Origin: Rebecca billardiae RCC1528
Taxonomy: Eukaryota > Haptophyta
Assembly (NCBI GenBank): GCA_965240325.2
Contig: OZ251236.1
Span: 1,364,001 to 1,428,000 of the forward strand
Length of the DNA: 64,000 bases
Direction: 5' to 3'
Below are positions 41,591 to 51,378 of this stretch, in pieces (within the stretch, counting starts at the first letter, position 1; every line of letters starts with the position of its first letter). Both the position numbers and the translations under genes were made by a program. The notes below the pieces were generated by a model that was not told where the DNA came from, did no database searches, and was given only the letters and a program-made list of their open reading frames with translations.

Positions 41591-43834
41591 TCATCGCGAA
41601 GTCCCTGCTGCATCGTCAGCAGTGATGGGCAGCCCTTCGTGCAGCTTGAGCCGTTGGGCAAGCGCGGCCTTGTTGCCCGTCCTGGGCAGGCCGCGGCTGA
41701 CGAGCGCAGCCTTCAGCTCGCGCACGAGCATGGCGTCGATCGCTGGCGCGGAGAGCGGGGCTGTGAGTCTCGCGCCAGAGTCGTCAGCGACAGCGGCAGC
41801 TCCCGCCTCACCACGCCGCGTCGGGGCTCCACCGTCCGGCGGACCGCCGCCCTCGCTGAGCGCGAGGCGCACAAAGGCGCGGTGCAGCTCGACCATCGCG
41901 CGCGTGTCGAGCGCGCAGTACTCGAGCAGCTCCCGGCGCACGCGCTCGACAGCCTCCGCGCCCAGCTCCCCGCTGCTGAGGGAGGCGAACGCGACGGCCG
42001 CCGTGCCGCCGTCCCCGATCGCGTCCCTCGCGTACGCGCCCTCGACGTGCGGCGCGAGCGTGGGCAGGGCGACCTTGAGCGAGCTGCGCCCGCGCATGCG
42101 CGCGTGCGACACGCCGTTGCGCACGACGGGCTCGAGGTCGAGCAGCCGCGACACCACCTCGGCGCAGCGCGCGCGGTGCTCGGGGAAGAGCTCGGCCAGC
42201 TTCCGCAGCTGCGTCGCCTCGTACGGCGAGTAGACGACAATCGGACCGCTCGAGCCGAGAGCGTCGAGCAGCTGCTCGAGCAGCTCGCGCCGGCAGTCGC
42301 GCGCGCCCTCAGAGAGGTGCTCTGAGTGCTCGAGCACCCACGGGCTGGGCTGCCCGCTCGCGCCGCGCAGCGCGTCCGGCGCGAACGGGCCGCGCGCGCC
42401 GTGCGCGTCCATGTGCGCGCACGCGCGCTCGAGCACGTCCAGCATGGCCGCGGACTCGCCCTCGGGCGCAGGCGCGGCCGAGCCCGAGCCCGGGCCCGGC
42501 GCGCGTGCGCGCAGCGCGTGCAGCGAGTACTGCGTGAGTACCGTCTCGAACGGCGCGAGCGAGGGGAAGGGGGGCACGATGGAGGACGCCGCCTCGAAGT
42601 CGAGGTAGTACAGCGGCGGGCGGAGCTTGCCGAGCGCCTGCGCCAGCGGCTGGCGCGCGTCCACGTGCACGGCGGCGGCGTCGCCGCGCAGCACGGCGCG
42701 CCGGAAGCGCGCCTGCGCCGCTGTGAGCAGACGCTCAGCGTCCGCGCCCAGCGCCGCCACCTCGAGGCCGGGCGTGATCTCGGCGATCTCCTCGAAGCGG
42801 CGCTGGCTGATGCGAGGGAGCTCCCACAAGGGATGCTCCAGCCCCGCGCCGGCGCATGCATCAACCGCCGGGCAGCTCTTGCACGCCACGGCAGCGACGA
42901 CGGGTGGTGGCTCCTCGGCAGCCGTCACCGCCTCCGCCCATTCGACCGAGCCCACAGCCGCGGCGGCACTGACGGCCAGCGCGCCCTCGGCCGCACCGGC
43001 CTCCTCGCCCGGCGCCGGCGGCGCGATGACAGTGCTGATTCGCTCGAGCACCTCCTCGGTCATGTCTACCGCCGCATACAGCGGCGTCGCTCCCTCCTGC
43101 GCCGCAAGCGCGCCGCCCGCCACGTCGAGCGTCGCGCCGCGCTGCCCGGCCACCCCCAGCCGCTCTGGGTCGGTCTCCAGCCTGTACTCGGGGTTGACGG
43201 CGTACAGGTAGGCACGGCGCACCGGGAGGCCGCTCTCGCGCGCGACGTGCACGGTGAACGCCAGGTCGGGCACCTTGGCCTGCGCGTTCGAGGCGAGCAC
43301 GGACTTGACCTCAACCACGTCCCAGCCGTGCTCGCCATCGATGCTCGCGCGCTTCGGCGCGTCGAGCGCTTCGTGTGCCCTGTGCGGGTGGCCTGCCCCA
43401 CCCTCGCCGAGCGGCGGTAAGAGCACCGCGTCGGCGCGCACTATGCAGTCGTCGATACTGAAGGTGGCCTGCGCGATGGCTGTGGACACCGTCCCGTCCG
43501 CGTGCCGCGCTTGCTCGGCGTCCCAGACTCGCTCAGCCGTCTCCATGGCGGCTTCTCTCCCCGTGAGAGTACTCGGCAGCTCGACCGAGTGGACGGCGGG
43601 CAGGGCACGACCTAGCACGTACGCTTCGAAGCGCTGCCCCTGCTCGGCAAGGTGCTCCTGCTGCGCGCTCGGTGGGGGCATGTGCTGCCGGCGGCGGACG
43701 TACCAACCCAGCCTCGGGCACTTGGCCGCCGCAAGGTATGCCGCCTTGGTGAACGGGCCGGCGGGCCTAGCACACTCGACCGCCGCGGTCGCCGCGGAGA
43801 GGGACAGCAGTCTGTGCCACGCCGCCATAACCAT
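41591..43834 (-). CDS. DUF2779-family RecB-like/DnaQ-like nuclease with C-terminal SAP domain
   Basis: 747 aa from ATG 43834 (a second ATG lies at 43828) to TGA at 41591. The frame is open upstream to 44230 without family features. The N-terminal part reads like a RecB/Cas4-type nuclease: FTKAAYLAAAKCPRLGWY (about 28-45), then RADAVL and VVEVKSV with Asp135, Glu175 and Lys177 as the PD-(D/E)xK set. A Cys cluster (Cys318, 321, 327) may bind metal or an iron-sulphur cluster. The DUF2779 part begins YYLDFEAASSIVPPF (Asp412, Glu414), then IVVYSPYEATQLRKLAELFP, GRSSLKVALPTLAP and YCALDT (Asp643), an RNase H-like 3'-5' exonuclease pattern. Residues about 698-734 are a SAP DNA-binding motif (ELKAALVSRGLPRTGNKAAL). 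DUF2779 proteins are known mainly from bacteria; SAP is a typical eukaryotic addition. No intron needed. Confidence 0.82.
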   Translation of the reverse strand: MVMAAWHRLLSLSAATAAVECARPAGPFTKAAYLAAAKCPRLGWYVRRRQHMPPPSAQQEHLAEQGQRFEAYVLGRALPAVHSVELPSTLTGREAAMETAERVWDAEQARHADGTVSTAIAQATFSIDDCIVRADAVLLPPLGEGGAGHPHRAHEALDAPKRASIDGEHGWDVVEVKSVLASNAQAKVPDLAFTVHVARESGLPVRRAYLYAVNPEYRLETDPERLGVAGQRGATLDVAGGALAAQEGATPLYAAVDMTEEVLERISTVIAPPAPGEEAGAAEGALAVSAAAAVGSVEWAEAVTAAEEPPPVVAAVACKSCPAVDACAGAGLEHPLWELPRISQRRFEEIAEITPGLEVAALGADAERLLTAAQARFRRAVLRGDAAAVHVDARQPLAQALGKLRPPLYYLDFEAASSIVPPFPSLAPFETVLTQYSLHALRARAPGPGSGSAAPAPEGESAAMLDVLERACAHMDAHGARGPFAPDALRGASGQPSPWVLEHSEHLSEGARDCRRELLEQLLDALGSSGPIVVYSPYEATQLRKLAELFPEHRARCAEVVSRLLDLEPVVRNGVSHARMRGRSSLKVALPTLAPHVEGAYARDAIGDGGTAAVAFASLSSGELGAEAVERVRRELLEYCALDTRAMVELHRAFVRLALSEGGGPPDGGAPTRRGEAGAAAVADDSGARLTAPLSAPAIDAMLVRELKAALVSRGLPRTGNKAALAQRLKLHEGLPITADDAAGTSR

Positions 43835-45741
43835 GCTGGATGGAGCGACACTTTGCCGCGTTGCGAGCAGACACCGACGCCGAGCCGCTGCGGCCACCTC
43901 CCGCGCAGCGCGGCCGAGGCGCGCAGTTTTCCCCCGTGCTGGCTGCTCCTGGCCTTCTGGTTGTACTCTCCTCCGGACTGCGCCGCCATCGTACCTCGGC
44001 GAGTCGGCGGGCACAGGCGCCCAGCCCGCGTGAAGCGAGTGCGATGGCGGAGAGTACCAGCCAGTGCTCCGGCCAACGATGGCGGCGGCGCGGCGCAGCC
44101 ACCGCAACCAAAGGACCATCAAATCCGCGACGAGCTCAGGGGTCGGTCGCGGTCGCAGCGCCGCCATTCCCCGATTGGCCACCAAACCTGGACGAGGACT
44201 TCCAGGCCGCAACCACCGGTGACGGATCACTCCACATACCAGGCATCAGCTGATCAGGTGAGGTGCGCTCGCGCTCGTGAGCCTCGCAACACGTCTTGCT
44301 CGCGCGGCGATGATTACACGCATGAACGGCAAGTACACCGTGCGCCGATCAACAACGAAAATCAAAATCCATGAGCCCGCTTGGCAGCCCAACGCTGGCG
44401 TCGGGCGTTCGCTCACTTCAGCCTGCTGCTCACAATCGATCTTCCCGCCCCCTCGCCCCGTCCTGCGATCCCGCAGGCGTGGCGCAGCAGTTTGCAGATT
44501 CAGCAGCATCAAATCATCAATGCAATCCATAATCGTCCTGACTGCTGCCGGGGTACGGGACTCATCGTCCGCGCGATTGCGGTATGTTCGCTTTTTTGGC
44601 AACCGCCAAGCGCCCGCCTTGGTCGGGGCCAAGATAGCAGAGATCGACCGATTAGTTAGATCCGGGCCGCGAAGCCGTTACGGGCTTAACGAGTCTGACA
44701 TAGCCACGGTCGTGATGACCGGACCGTCCGACACTGTTACTACTACCGCAGTGATCAGCTGTAATCGGCCATCCCCGCCCGCTTCCTTATGATTAGTTAG
44801 ACAATGATGATTCTTTGTTATTGTCAATCACGTATCCATCCGTTGCTGTTGCCAATAACGCCAAATACTTGTGTCAGGCGTATTGCCGTACGTGGATGAT
44901 GGCAACCCAATCTAGATACTTATTCAATCACAATTTCTTTGTTCAGCTGTATTGCCGCCGTCGCGTAGTATGGGTCGGTTGAGTTGCCGTTGCGCATCTT
45001 GCCATTGATTGGCTTGGATTCGCCACCGCCGGCGTGCGCGGCGTGCCCTTAGTGAGAGTCGAGTGAGCAGGCCGAGCTGATCCCAGGTAATCTAGGCTAC
45101 TGGTACAGTCCGTAAAAAAGTGATACGTTGCTCTGAACGACGGCGCGCTCACAGTTGAATGTCGTCGTCGTCGTTGGGAGCAGCGGGCGCATCGCTCAAT
45201 GCTGACAATGACAATGACAAGAGAGAATATCAGCACGATACGACACCGTCGACGACCGGACGTTCCGCCGTTAGTGCGGGTCATCACCGTATTAATAATA
45301 GATAGTCAGGAAGTCATACTAGTTAAGTGCATGCGTAAGTAGCTATCATCAACGGCGATCGATCTAAGTCCGGACACCGAACGTGATATATACGTACATA
45401 ATAGCGTCATTATATATTCCGAGCCCGCGCTCCCGTCTTAGGCCTTAGCGCATCCACAGATTGAGATTAGCAGTAGCAGAAGTCTGCTACATCTGTCATC
45501 ACTCACATCAGCCAATCGGCGCAGGGCTGATGATGACAACATCGCTGCCACGATCGGTGCATGGTCAGACCGTGCGGCCGGCAGGCCCAGCAGCCGCTCG
45601 AGGCCTGCCGAGTGCGCGCCAATTCTAACTAGAACTTTGCCAACGAGTATCAGTACGCGTGATGAAGACTCAGGATGAGAGCCAATTATTAATATATATC
45701 AACAGCACCGTCAATAATAGTTTTCAGCGAGCAGCATCAGA
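43835..45741. other. Intergenic, no recognisable gene
   Basis: 1.9 kb. The first 450 bp are GC-rich with short overlapping frames that I could not support; the rest is mixed composition. No repeat, tRNA or conserved protein seen. Confidence 0.55.
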
Positions 45742-46575
45742 TCAGGAGGCGAGGCAGTTCGGCGGCTTAACAATCCACCAAGCTGGCCATTCATAGCAAT
45801 CATACGACCACGTCACATGCACGGTGGCGAAGTGAGAGCGTGCGAAATCTTGGAGCGCTGAGATCACTCCCCAGCGACTCCCAGGATTGTAAGGAACGCG
45901 ACCAACAATTGCCCCCTTCCCTGCAGTCTTCATGGGAAGTATCTTGTTCTGGTAGCGCTCCTTCGTAATATACTCGGTATCCTTAATGTCCCCATAGTCG
46001 TCACCGCTCAGCAACCCGCCCTCACGCAGCTTGGGCCACCACGCGCTAAGGTCCTTGGTGAGCGCATCGTGTGTGTGCAGAGCATCGATGTACAGCCAGT
46101 CAAAGTATCCGTCAGGGAACTGGGAGGCGGCGTCTGCCGAAAGAGCGCGCACCATCGTGTAGCGCGAAGCGTTTCCATTCACTGCGCGGTCAATCGCCCT
46201 CTCGGCCATCGCCATCACATCCATGTTTATCCGGTCATCCCTGAAGTTCTTGTCGGGAGGGTCACCCGGTCGCCAGGCCCACGCGTCGATCGCGTAGTAG
46301 TGGCCGAGCCAGTGCTTGACGTTCTTGGCAGAAAATTCTCCTCGGAAGACTCCAATCTCCGCAGCCCGGCCCGTGCGGAAGAAATGCCGCTGCGCCATCG
46401 CGGCAAAATCATCGCGGCACGGAGGTACTGCGAGAGAACTCGCAAAGCGCATGTGCTCAGAGACCTCAGCAAAGCACGCGGCTGCTTCGCTCTTGCCTTG
46501 CGCGCCGGACGCTATTCCCACTGCAGTCCATCTTACGAGCAGCCGCAGCCAGCACGAGCGCCCCGCGCGTGACAT
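45742..46575 (-). CDS. Secretory or anchored class I methyltransferase (Methyltransf_24-like)
   Basis: About 277 aa. I chose the ATG at 46575; the longer frame to 46608 starts with GTG. Residues 8-25 (CWLRLLVRWTAVGIASGA) look like a signal peptide or anchor. The SAM-binding strand is AAEIGVFRGEFS (about 71-82), then HYYAIDAW, and a diagnostic LYIDALHTHDALTKDL (about 161-176) followed by LREGGLLSGDDYGD. This is the class I methyltransferase group often next to glycan or rhamnosyl modification genes; the substrate is unknown. Base composition is lower in GC than neighbouring genes, which may mean a different history or weaker codon bias. Confidence 0.85.
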   Translation of the reverse strand: MSRAGRSCWLRLLVRWTAVGIASGAQGKSEAAACFAEVSEHMRFASSLAVPPCRDDFAAMAQRHFFRTGRAAEIGVFRGEFSAKNVKHWLGHYYAIDAWAWRPGDPPDKNFRDDRINMDVMAMAERAIDRAVNGNASRYTMVRALSADAASQFPDGYFDWLYIDALHTHDALTKDLSAWWPKLREGGLLSGDDYGDIKDTEYITKERYQNKILPMKTAGKGAIVGRVPYNPGSRWGVISALQDFARSHFATVHVTWSYDCYEWPAWWIVKPPNCLAS

Positions 46576-46790
46576 GGCTGCTCTCACAGTCAGCTTCTCT
46601 CCCGCCACGACGCCGACGACGGCAAGGGTGGTCCCGGGCGGGCGACGACGGCAAGGGCGGTGCCGACACCCGGCCAGAGCCTAGCTGTAGAGTTAGATTC
46701 CACCCGTGACCCGTCCCGGACCGCGATGACGGGCATCGGCCCAGATAGTATGGCCAGATTTCTGCTGAGATTGAGGTGACGTACAGTTTA

Positions 46791-47002
46791 CAGTTTATTC
46801 GTTTTAACGTGCGTAATAAGGCTCACGGTGGCAGGTTGCCGCGCCATCCTTCATCGCACGCTCTCCAAGAGACACCTGAAACTGCGGTTTGAACCCATGA
46901 CCTCAGACGCAAGAGCACTCAAGATGGCGCGCCATACTGTTGGCGGCGGCGTCAATCACGCCTTAACCAAGTGTGATGCGCACGTTAAAACAGAGTAAAC
47001 TG
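46791..47002. mobile_element. MITE-like element with terminal inverted repeats, carrying the SINE-like sequence
   Basis: The left arm cagtttattcgttttaacg continues to gtgcg at 46813. The right arm at 46979-47002 is its reverse complement with one mismatch and one indel. Outside, gtac occurs on both sides (46781 and near 47008), possibly a target duplication or part of the arms. The 165-bp interior includes the copy of the SINE-like repeat (46805-46918) with a B-box-like ggtttgaacc at 46886-46895. There is no coding capacity, so it is non-autonomous. Confidence 0.65.
46805..46918 (-). repeat. SINE-like dispersed repeat, copy 2
   Basis: Matches 2230-2354 in the same orientation with small indels; see that entry for the tRNA-like promoter box. 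Here the repeat lies between terminal inverted repeats. Confidence 0.6.
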
Positions 47003-47178
47003 TAGCCGTACTCACCAAGTCACCATTGTCAGCATGATGGGCGGCAGATGGGCCGTCCTCGCGGACGACGCGGATGTTAGTTATGAGTTGTGACCCGCAT
47101 GTGAGGCTTCTGAGGACTGAGTATCCTAGACCTTAAATTCAGACGATTTATATGACGACGACTTCGCGTCGTCAATTG

Positions 47179-47196
47179 ATATATATATATATATAT
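47179..47196. repeat. TA microsatellite
   Basis: TA dinucleotide run of 18 bases in intergenic DNA. Confidence 0.9.
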
Positions 47197-47434
47197 GTCA
47201 GCAGTCGTCGTCATCAGCATCATCTCGATCTTCGGACTGTACGTCACCCGGTCCGATACCGTGGGCGTGGACAGCAGTCGGCGTCCGTCCGATCCGGCAG
47301 CTAGCCGTCACTGCCCGTCATATCAGACATATACTTATCGACTATGTCTATGATGTCAGTAGGGATGATGATGGATGCTCTGCTGAGTGCTGTGAGTCAG
47401 ACGCAGAGTCATCATCAATGATGGTCCGTACTCG

Positions 47435-49984
47435 TCAATGTCGCTCGCCATCGTCCACCTGCTTGATGTCGACGTCAGCACTGACACCGAAGAAGAGCGC
47501 GCGGCCGCCATCCAGCACGTCCAGGTCGCCGCTCATGTGCGCCACGCGCGCGCTCATCACGACGGGCTCCGCCTCGGGCCACAGGTTGAACGTCTCCTCC
47601 TCCTGCATCGGCGGCATCGAGTACACGCCCACCAGCACCATGTTCAGCCGCTCGCGCAGGTGCTCGTTGAGCAGCTTCTCGACCTTCTTCTTGACCGGGC
47701 CGAATCGCGAGAGCACGTCCTTGACGCCGTACTCGAGCACGCGCGGGTCGGCGAAGCGGTGCCACAGCTCGACGTTCGACGCGGTCAGCTCGCGCACGTC
47801 GACGCTCAGGCTGAGCTCGTCCTCGCTCGGCGCTCGGCACCACTCGCCGTCCTCCCGGCGCAGCGTCTCGATCAGCCCCGCGAGCTTCTCCGGGATGCTC
47901 CCCGGCCCCCACAGCTGGAACGGGCCGTGCGCACTCACGTCGATGGCCGTGCTGCCGTCGCCGGTGACGCTCAGCACGTCGAGCGAGTCGTCCCACTCCG
48001 CACTGAGGAGCTCCGGGCGCCTGCCGTCCGCCTCGGAAGCGGACGCGTCGCGCGTGCGGGCGGCCTCCGCCTCGTCAGCCGCCTGCACGATCGCTTCGGA
48101 CATCTCGAGCCGCGCCTGAGCCGCACGCCTGCTTGTGCTCGGGCACACGATCAGAAAGATCACGCAGCCCAAGCACACGAGAGCCGCGACCAGCCGGACC
48201 GGGAGCAATGGCTGCCGGACGAGGGCGACGACAGCGCGGCCCCGGCCGGAGCCGACGGGCGCACCGGTCGGTGGCGGCGCTCCACGGGTCCCCGTGCTGG
48301 CCTCCGCGTCGCCGCTTGCTTTGGGCTGCGAGCCGAAGCGACGTGCGCACGCGGGCACGAAGCTCGCCACGAGCGCCACGAGCGCGCACAGGGCCAGCAC
48401 CCAGTAGGAGACCACCAGGGGGCCGGTGCAGCACGGCGCGCTCGGCACGCCCGCCGCGTCGACGTACCCGATGTCGGCGCGCATCCCAAAGTCGGCCGCC
48501 ATGCGCAGCAGGGTGGCGTTGGCGCACGTTGGGCTGGGGATGCTCGAGAAGTGCAGCTGCGGCGCGCGCGTCGCGACGAACCGCGTTGACAGCATCCAGC
48601 GCGCCGAGTGGTAGTTGACGTAGTAGAGAGCGTGCCGCAGCCGCTGCAGCACGTCAGACTCTGAGCCAGCGGGCCGTGGCATCCGCGGCACCTCCACGTA
48701 CAAGGCGCCGGACTGGTAGAGCACGGCGAGGGCGACATTGAGGATGTCCGCCGAGCCGAACAGCTGCAGCGCGTGCGCGCGCGCCTGCGCGCTCGCGCTG
48801 TGCAACGCCGCCTTGTTCAGCGGCGGCGCGCCCCATCGCCGCACGACCTCGAGCTCAGCGCCCGCGTGCGTGTCGCCCAGCGCCGCGTGCCCGCGCACCT
48901 CCGACATGTACGCGTTGAAGAACAGCGCAAGGTAGTGCTCGCCGTCGGGCCGAGAGACGACGCTCGCGGGCTCCGACGCGCCGTACGTGAGCACGAACGG
49001 CATCCCCTCGACGATCGGGATGCCCTGCACCGCCGACGCCTGCGCGGAGTTCTCGTTGACGCTGTCAAACGCTGCGCCCATGTGCTCACACAGCATCGAG
49101 CGCACCTCCGACGCGATCGCCTGCTTGAGCGGCTCCTCCACCAGGCGCAGGATGAACTGCTCCGCCGGCGCGGCGTCGGGCAGCGAGATGTGCAGCTGCT
49201 CCATCCGCACGTCGCAGCCGCTCTCGCGCAGCTGGTAGCAGCCAAGCTCGGCCGCGCGCGCGCCCGCCGCGCGCTGCTCGGCCGCCGAGCCGAGCTGGCA
49301 TGGGCTGGCGTAGTCAATGTCGACCGAGACGGCGATGCCGACGTCACGCGCACTGACGGAGACGCGCGTGGTATCCTCGATGCGGATGAAGAACGTCTGC
49401 CACGCATGAGCCATGGCGCCGAACTCGAGCCCCAGGCCCCGCCCCGGGGTGGTCATGACAGTCGCTCGTGCTCCGGTGCCGCCATCGCCCGCCGACAGCA
49501 CGACGCGCATGGGGCCCTCGAGCCACAGGTTGATCCACTGGTCGTGGAGCTCCCAGTTCGAGCCGCGCATTTGCGGCAGGCCGCGCTCGGAGATGGAGTG
49601 CAACACCACGGGGAAGAGCTGCGAGATCGTCTGCGTGAGCGTCGACTCGCGCACCATCGCGGCGCCGGTGGTGCTGTCCGGCGTTGTGGGTGTGGGGCTG
49701 GGCAGGCCGTCGGAGGGCGAGCCGCCGTGAGACGGGCCGTGTGCGGTTGTCAGAGCCACGATGAGCACGACCAACGCCACGACGACCACGCAACACAGAG
49801 AGCCGCCGCAGTACAGTGCGCACTGATCGGTTCTGCCCGCCGGGGCTGCCGTTGCCTCCGCCTCTAAGGCTGCCGCGCCTGGAGCCGCGTCATGGGTGTC
49901 GGCAGGCGCCTTGGCGCCTTCTGGGTCCAGTTCGCTCCATGCGTGCTCGCGATCGGGCGTCACCCGGCTGCCGCACGCCCCCAT
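47435..49984 (-). CDS. Multi-membrane-segment protein with possible lipid-binding (TULIP/BPI-like) modules
   Basis: About 849 aa from ATG 49984 to TGA 47435; the frame runs to 50104 but begins there with GTG. The N-terminus MGACGS suits N-myristoylation plus palmitoylation. Hydrophobic segments lie at about 64-84 (CCVVVVALVVLIVAL), in the middle (VVSYWVLALCALVALVASFV) and later (LVAALVCLGCVIFLIV). Between segments 1 and 2 is a folded region of about 420 aa with amphipathic strands, such as TRVSVSARDVGIAVSVDIDY and MEQLHISLPDA, that starts and ends like a TULIP lipid-binding domain. After segment 3 a shorter one has FGPVKKKVEKLLNEHLRERLN and VLVGVYSMPPM, again TULIP-like. The family call is by resemblance only. 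A membrane-tethered lipid carrier or adhesion protein is plausible. Confidence 0.6.
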   Translation of the reverse strand: MGACGSRVTPDREHAWSELDPEGAKAPADTHDAAPGAAALEAEATAAPAGRTDQCALYCGGSLCCVVVVALVVLIVALTTAHGPSHGGSPSDGLPSPTPTTPDSTTGAAMVRESTLTQTISQLFPVVLHSISERGLPQMRGSNWELHDQWINLWLEGPMRVVLSAGDGGTGARATVMTTPGRGLGLEFGAMAHAWQTFFIRIEDTTRVSVSARDVGIAVSVDIDYASPCQLGSAAEQRAAGARAAELGCYQLRESGCDVRMEQLHISLPDAAPAEQFILRLVEEPLKQAIASEVRSMLCEHMGAAFDSVNENSAQASAVQGIPIVEGMPFVLTYGASEPASVVSRPDGEHYLALFFNAYMSEVRGHAALGDTHAGAELEVVRRWGAPPLNKAALHSASAQARAHALQLFGSADILNVALAVLYQSGALYVEVPRMPRPAGSESDVLQRLRHALYYVNYHSARWMLSTRFVATRAPQLHFSSIPSPTCANATLLRMAADFGMRADIGYVDAAGVPSAPCCTGPLVVSYWVLALCALVALVASFVPACARRFGSQPKASGDAEASTGTRGAPPPTGAPVGSGRGRAVVALVRQPLLPVRLVAALVCLGCVIFLIVCPSTSRRAAQARLEMSEAIVQAADEAEAARTRDASASEADGRRPELLSAEWDDSLDVLSVTGDGSTAIDVSAHGPFQLWGPGSIPEKLAGLIETLRREDGEWCRAPSEDELSLSVDVRELTASNVELWHRFADPRVLEYGVKDVLSRFGPVKKKVEKLLNEHLRERLNMVLVGVYSMPPMQEEETFNLWPEAEPVVMSARVAHMSGDLDVLDGGRALFFGVSADVDIKQVDDGERH

Positions 49985-50420
49985 CGGCACGCGAGGACGC
50001 GATCGACGCGCGCCCGCGACCTCGAAAAGCGAGCGGGCGCGATTAGTTAGTCCGGCTTGAGGACCTTGGTTGTATAACCGCTCGGTTATGCGGGTATAAC
50101 TCACCGGTAGCCCTCATGAGGGCGGGCTGGCAGCCAGGGTCCGGCTGCCTGGAGGTTTTCCGGTCGTCAAGCCGAGCCAGGCCCGGATTGGGCGCGGGTC
50201 TGGATTTGCTCAGCAGCTGCTCAGCAAGCGATGCGCGTCTGGGTGCGGCCGCGCTCGCTGGCTGCACCTGCGGCGCTGCGGCCGGCGTGGCTGCTCTGGT
50301 CACCGCTGCGCTGGTGGCTGCTCCTCCTCTGGGAGTTGTTTCTTCCAGGTGCGTGTGCGTCGGCGGTAGGCCGCCCTCAGCCCTCGCTCTCTCCACTCGT
50401 GCACCTGCCCTGCTTGCTCT
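49985..50420. other. Intergenic leading into hairpin repeats
   Basis: Contains an inverted repeat near 50075-50097 (ataaccgctcggttat) in the upstream region of the minus-strand gene. A plus-strand frame opens at 50116, but the protein is low-complexity and mostly encoded by the tandem hairpin units that follow. Confidence 0.5.
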
Positions 50421-50750
50421 CTGCTTTCGATGGGGGCGCCTCGGAGCCGCTTCGAGGCGTCCCCGTCTGCAATCTTCTCATGCTCTATCTGCTTTCGATG
50501 GGGGCGCCTCGGAACCGCTTCGAGGCGTCCCCGTCTGCAATCTATCTTCTCATGCTCTGCTTTCGATGGGGGTGCCTCGGAACCGCTTCGAGGCGTCCCC
50601 GTCTGCAATCCTCTCATGCTCTGCTTTCGATGGGGGCACCTCGGAACCGCTTCGAGGCGTCCCCGTCTGCAATCTTCTCATGCTCTGCTTTCGATGGGGG
50701 CGCCTGGGAACCGCTCCCAGGCGTCCCCGTCTGCAATCTTCTCACGCTTC
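50421..50750 (+). repeat. Five tandem hairpin units of about 65 bp
   Basis: Units start ctgctttcgatggggg at about 50421, 50489, 50557, 50621 and 50686. Each has a 13-bp stem around aaccgc: the left arm gggggcgcctcgg pairs with the right arm ttcgaggcgtcccc. Then comes a constant gtctgcaatc and a short variable spacer. The fifth unit reads cgcctggg on the left and cccaggcg on the right, so two stem positions changed together and pairing is kept. Unit 3 keeps a G-T pair (ggtgcc) and unit 4 has one mismatch. Three frames are open through the block. Confidence 0.85.
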
Positions 50751-51378
50751 GCAGTCTCGCTTGCCTTCATCGCCTGGCGGGTGGGTGCTGCTCTCTCCTT
50801 CTCTGCCTCCTCCTCTGCAGTCTGCCGTGCACTGCTGTGTGTGGGATGCGACCTGCTACCTTATCTGACGCTACGCGTGCGTGTCTCGCGCCTGCTTCCC
50901 CCCTGCGCCGCCGCCGCCGCGCATGTCTTCGTGCCCACTGTCGCATGCCGTCTGGATCGTCCTTACTCATACAACCCTGCGGGGAGCCCCTCTGGGCCTC
51001 TGCCGCCTTCGGTCCTCGCGCTACCCCTTCGGCGGCCTCGGCCTCTTCGGGCCCCCGGCCACCACCCCTGCGGGGTGTGGCATTCCACACCTCCTTCTGG
51101 GTGGAGGCCCTCGAGGCCTCTGCCTCCTGGGGCGCCGCGCTCTGCCCAAACTTGCGTTGGGGGGGGGGGGGGGGGGGGGCGTCGGCTGCCAGCGCCTGCG
51201 GTCTACGTGCTCCATCGAGTACTTCCTCTTCGGCGTCTAGGCGGTCATCGGCTTCTGTCGGCGTAGTTGCTCGAATGCATCGGCGAGTCCTTCCTGGTCG
51301 GCGTCGCATCCTGGACGGCTTCGGGGGTGTGACCTAGTCACCTCACGCGTTTATCAACGCGGCCCCCACCTCAATCTA
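50751..51378. other. Low-complexity GC-rich region up to the assembly gap
   Basis: Contains Pro/Gly/Leu-type frames in several phases, gcctcggcctcttcgg-like repeats and a run of 21 G at 51159-51179. No supported gene. The G run and the nearby gap suggest a difficult sequencing region. Confidence 0.6.

Larger units (their letters stand above)
46576..47434. other. Intergenic with TIR-flanked repeat and TA tract
   Basis: 860 bp between two minus-strand genes. It holds the mobile element at 46791-47002 and a TA run at 47179-47196. No coding sequence seen. Confidence 0.7.

Noticed and set aside
50421-50750. CRISPR array
   Set aside because: Regular repeats with palindromes recall CRISPR, but spacers are short and nearly identical, there are no cas genes, and the DNA is eukaryotic.
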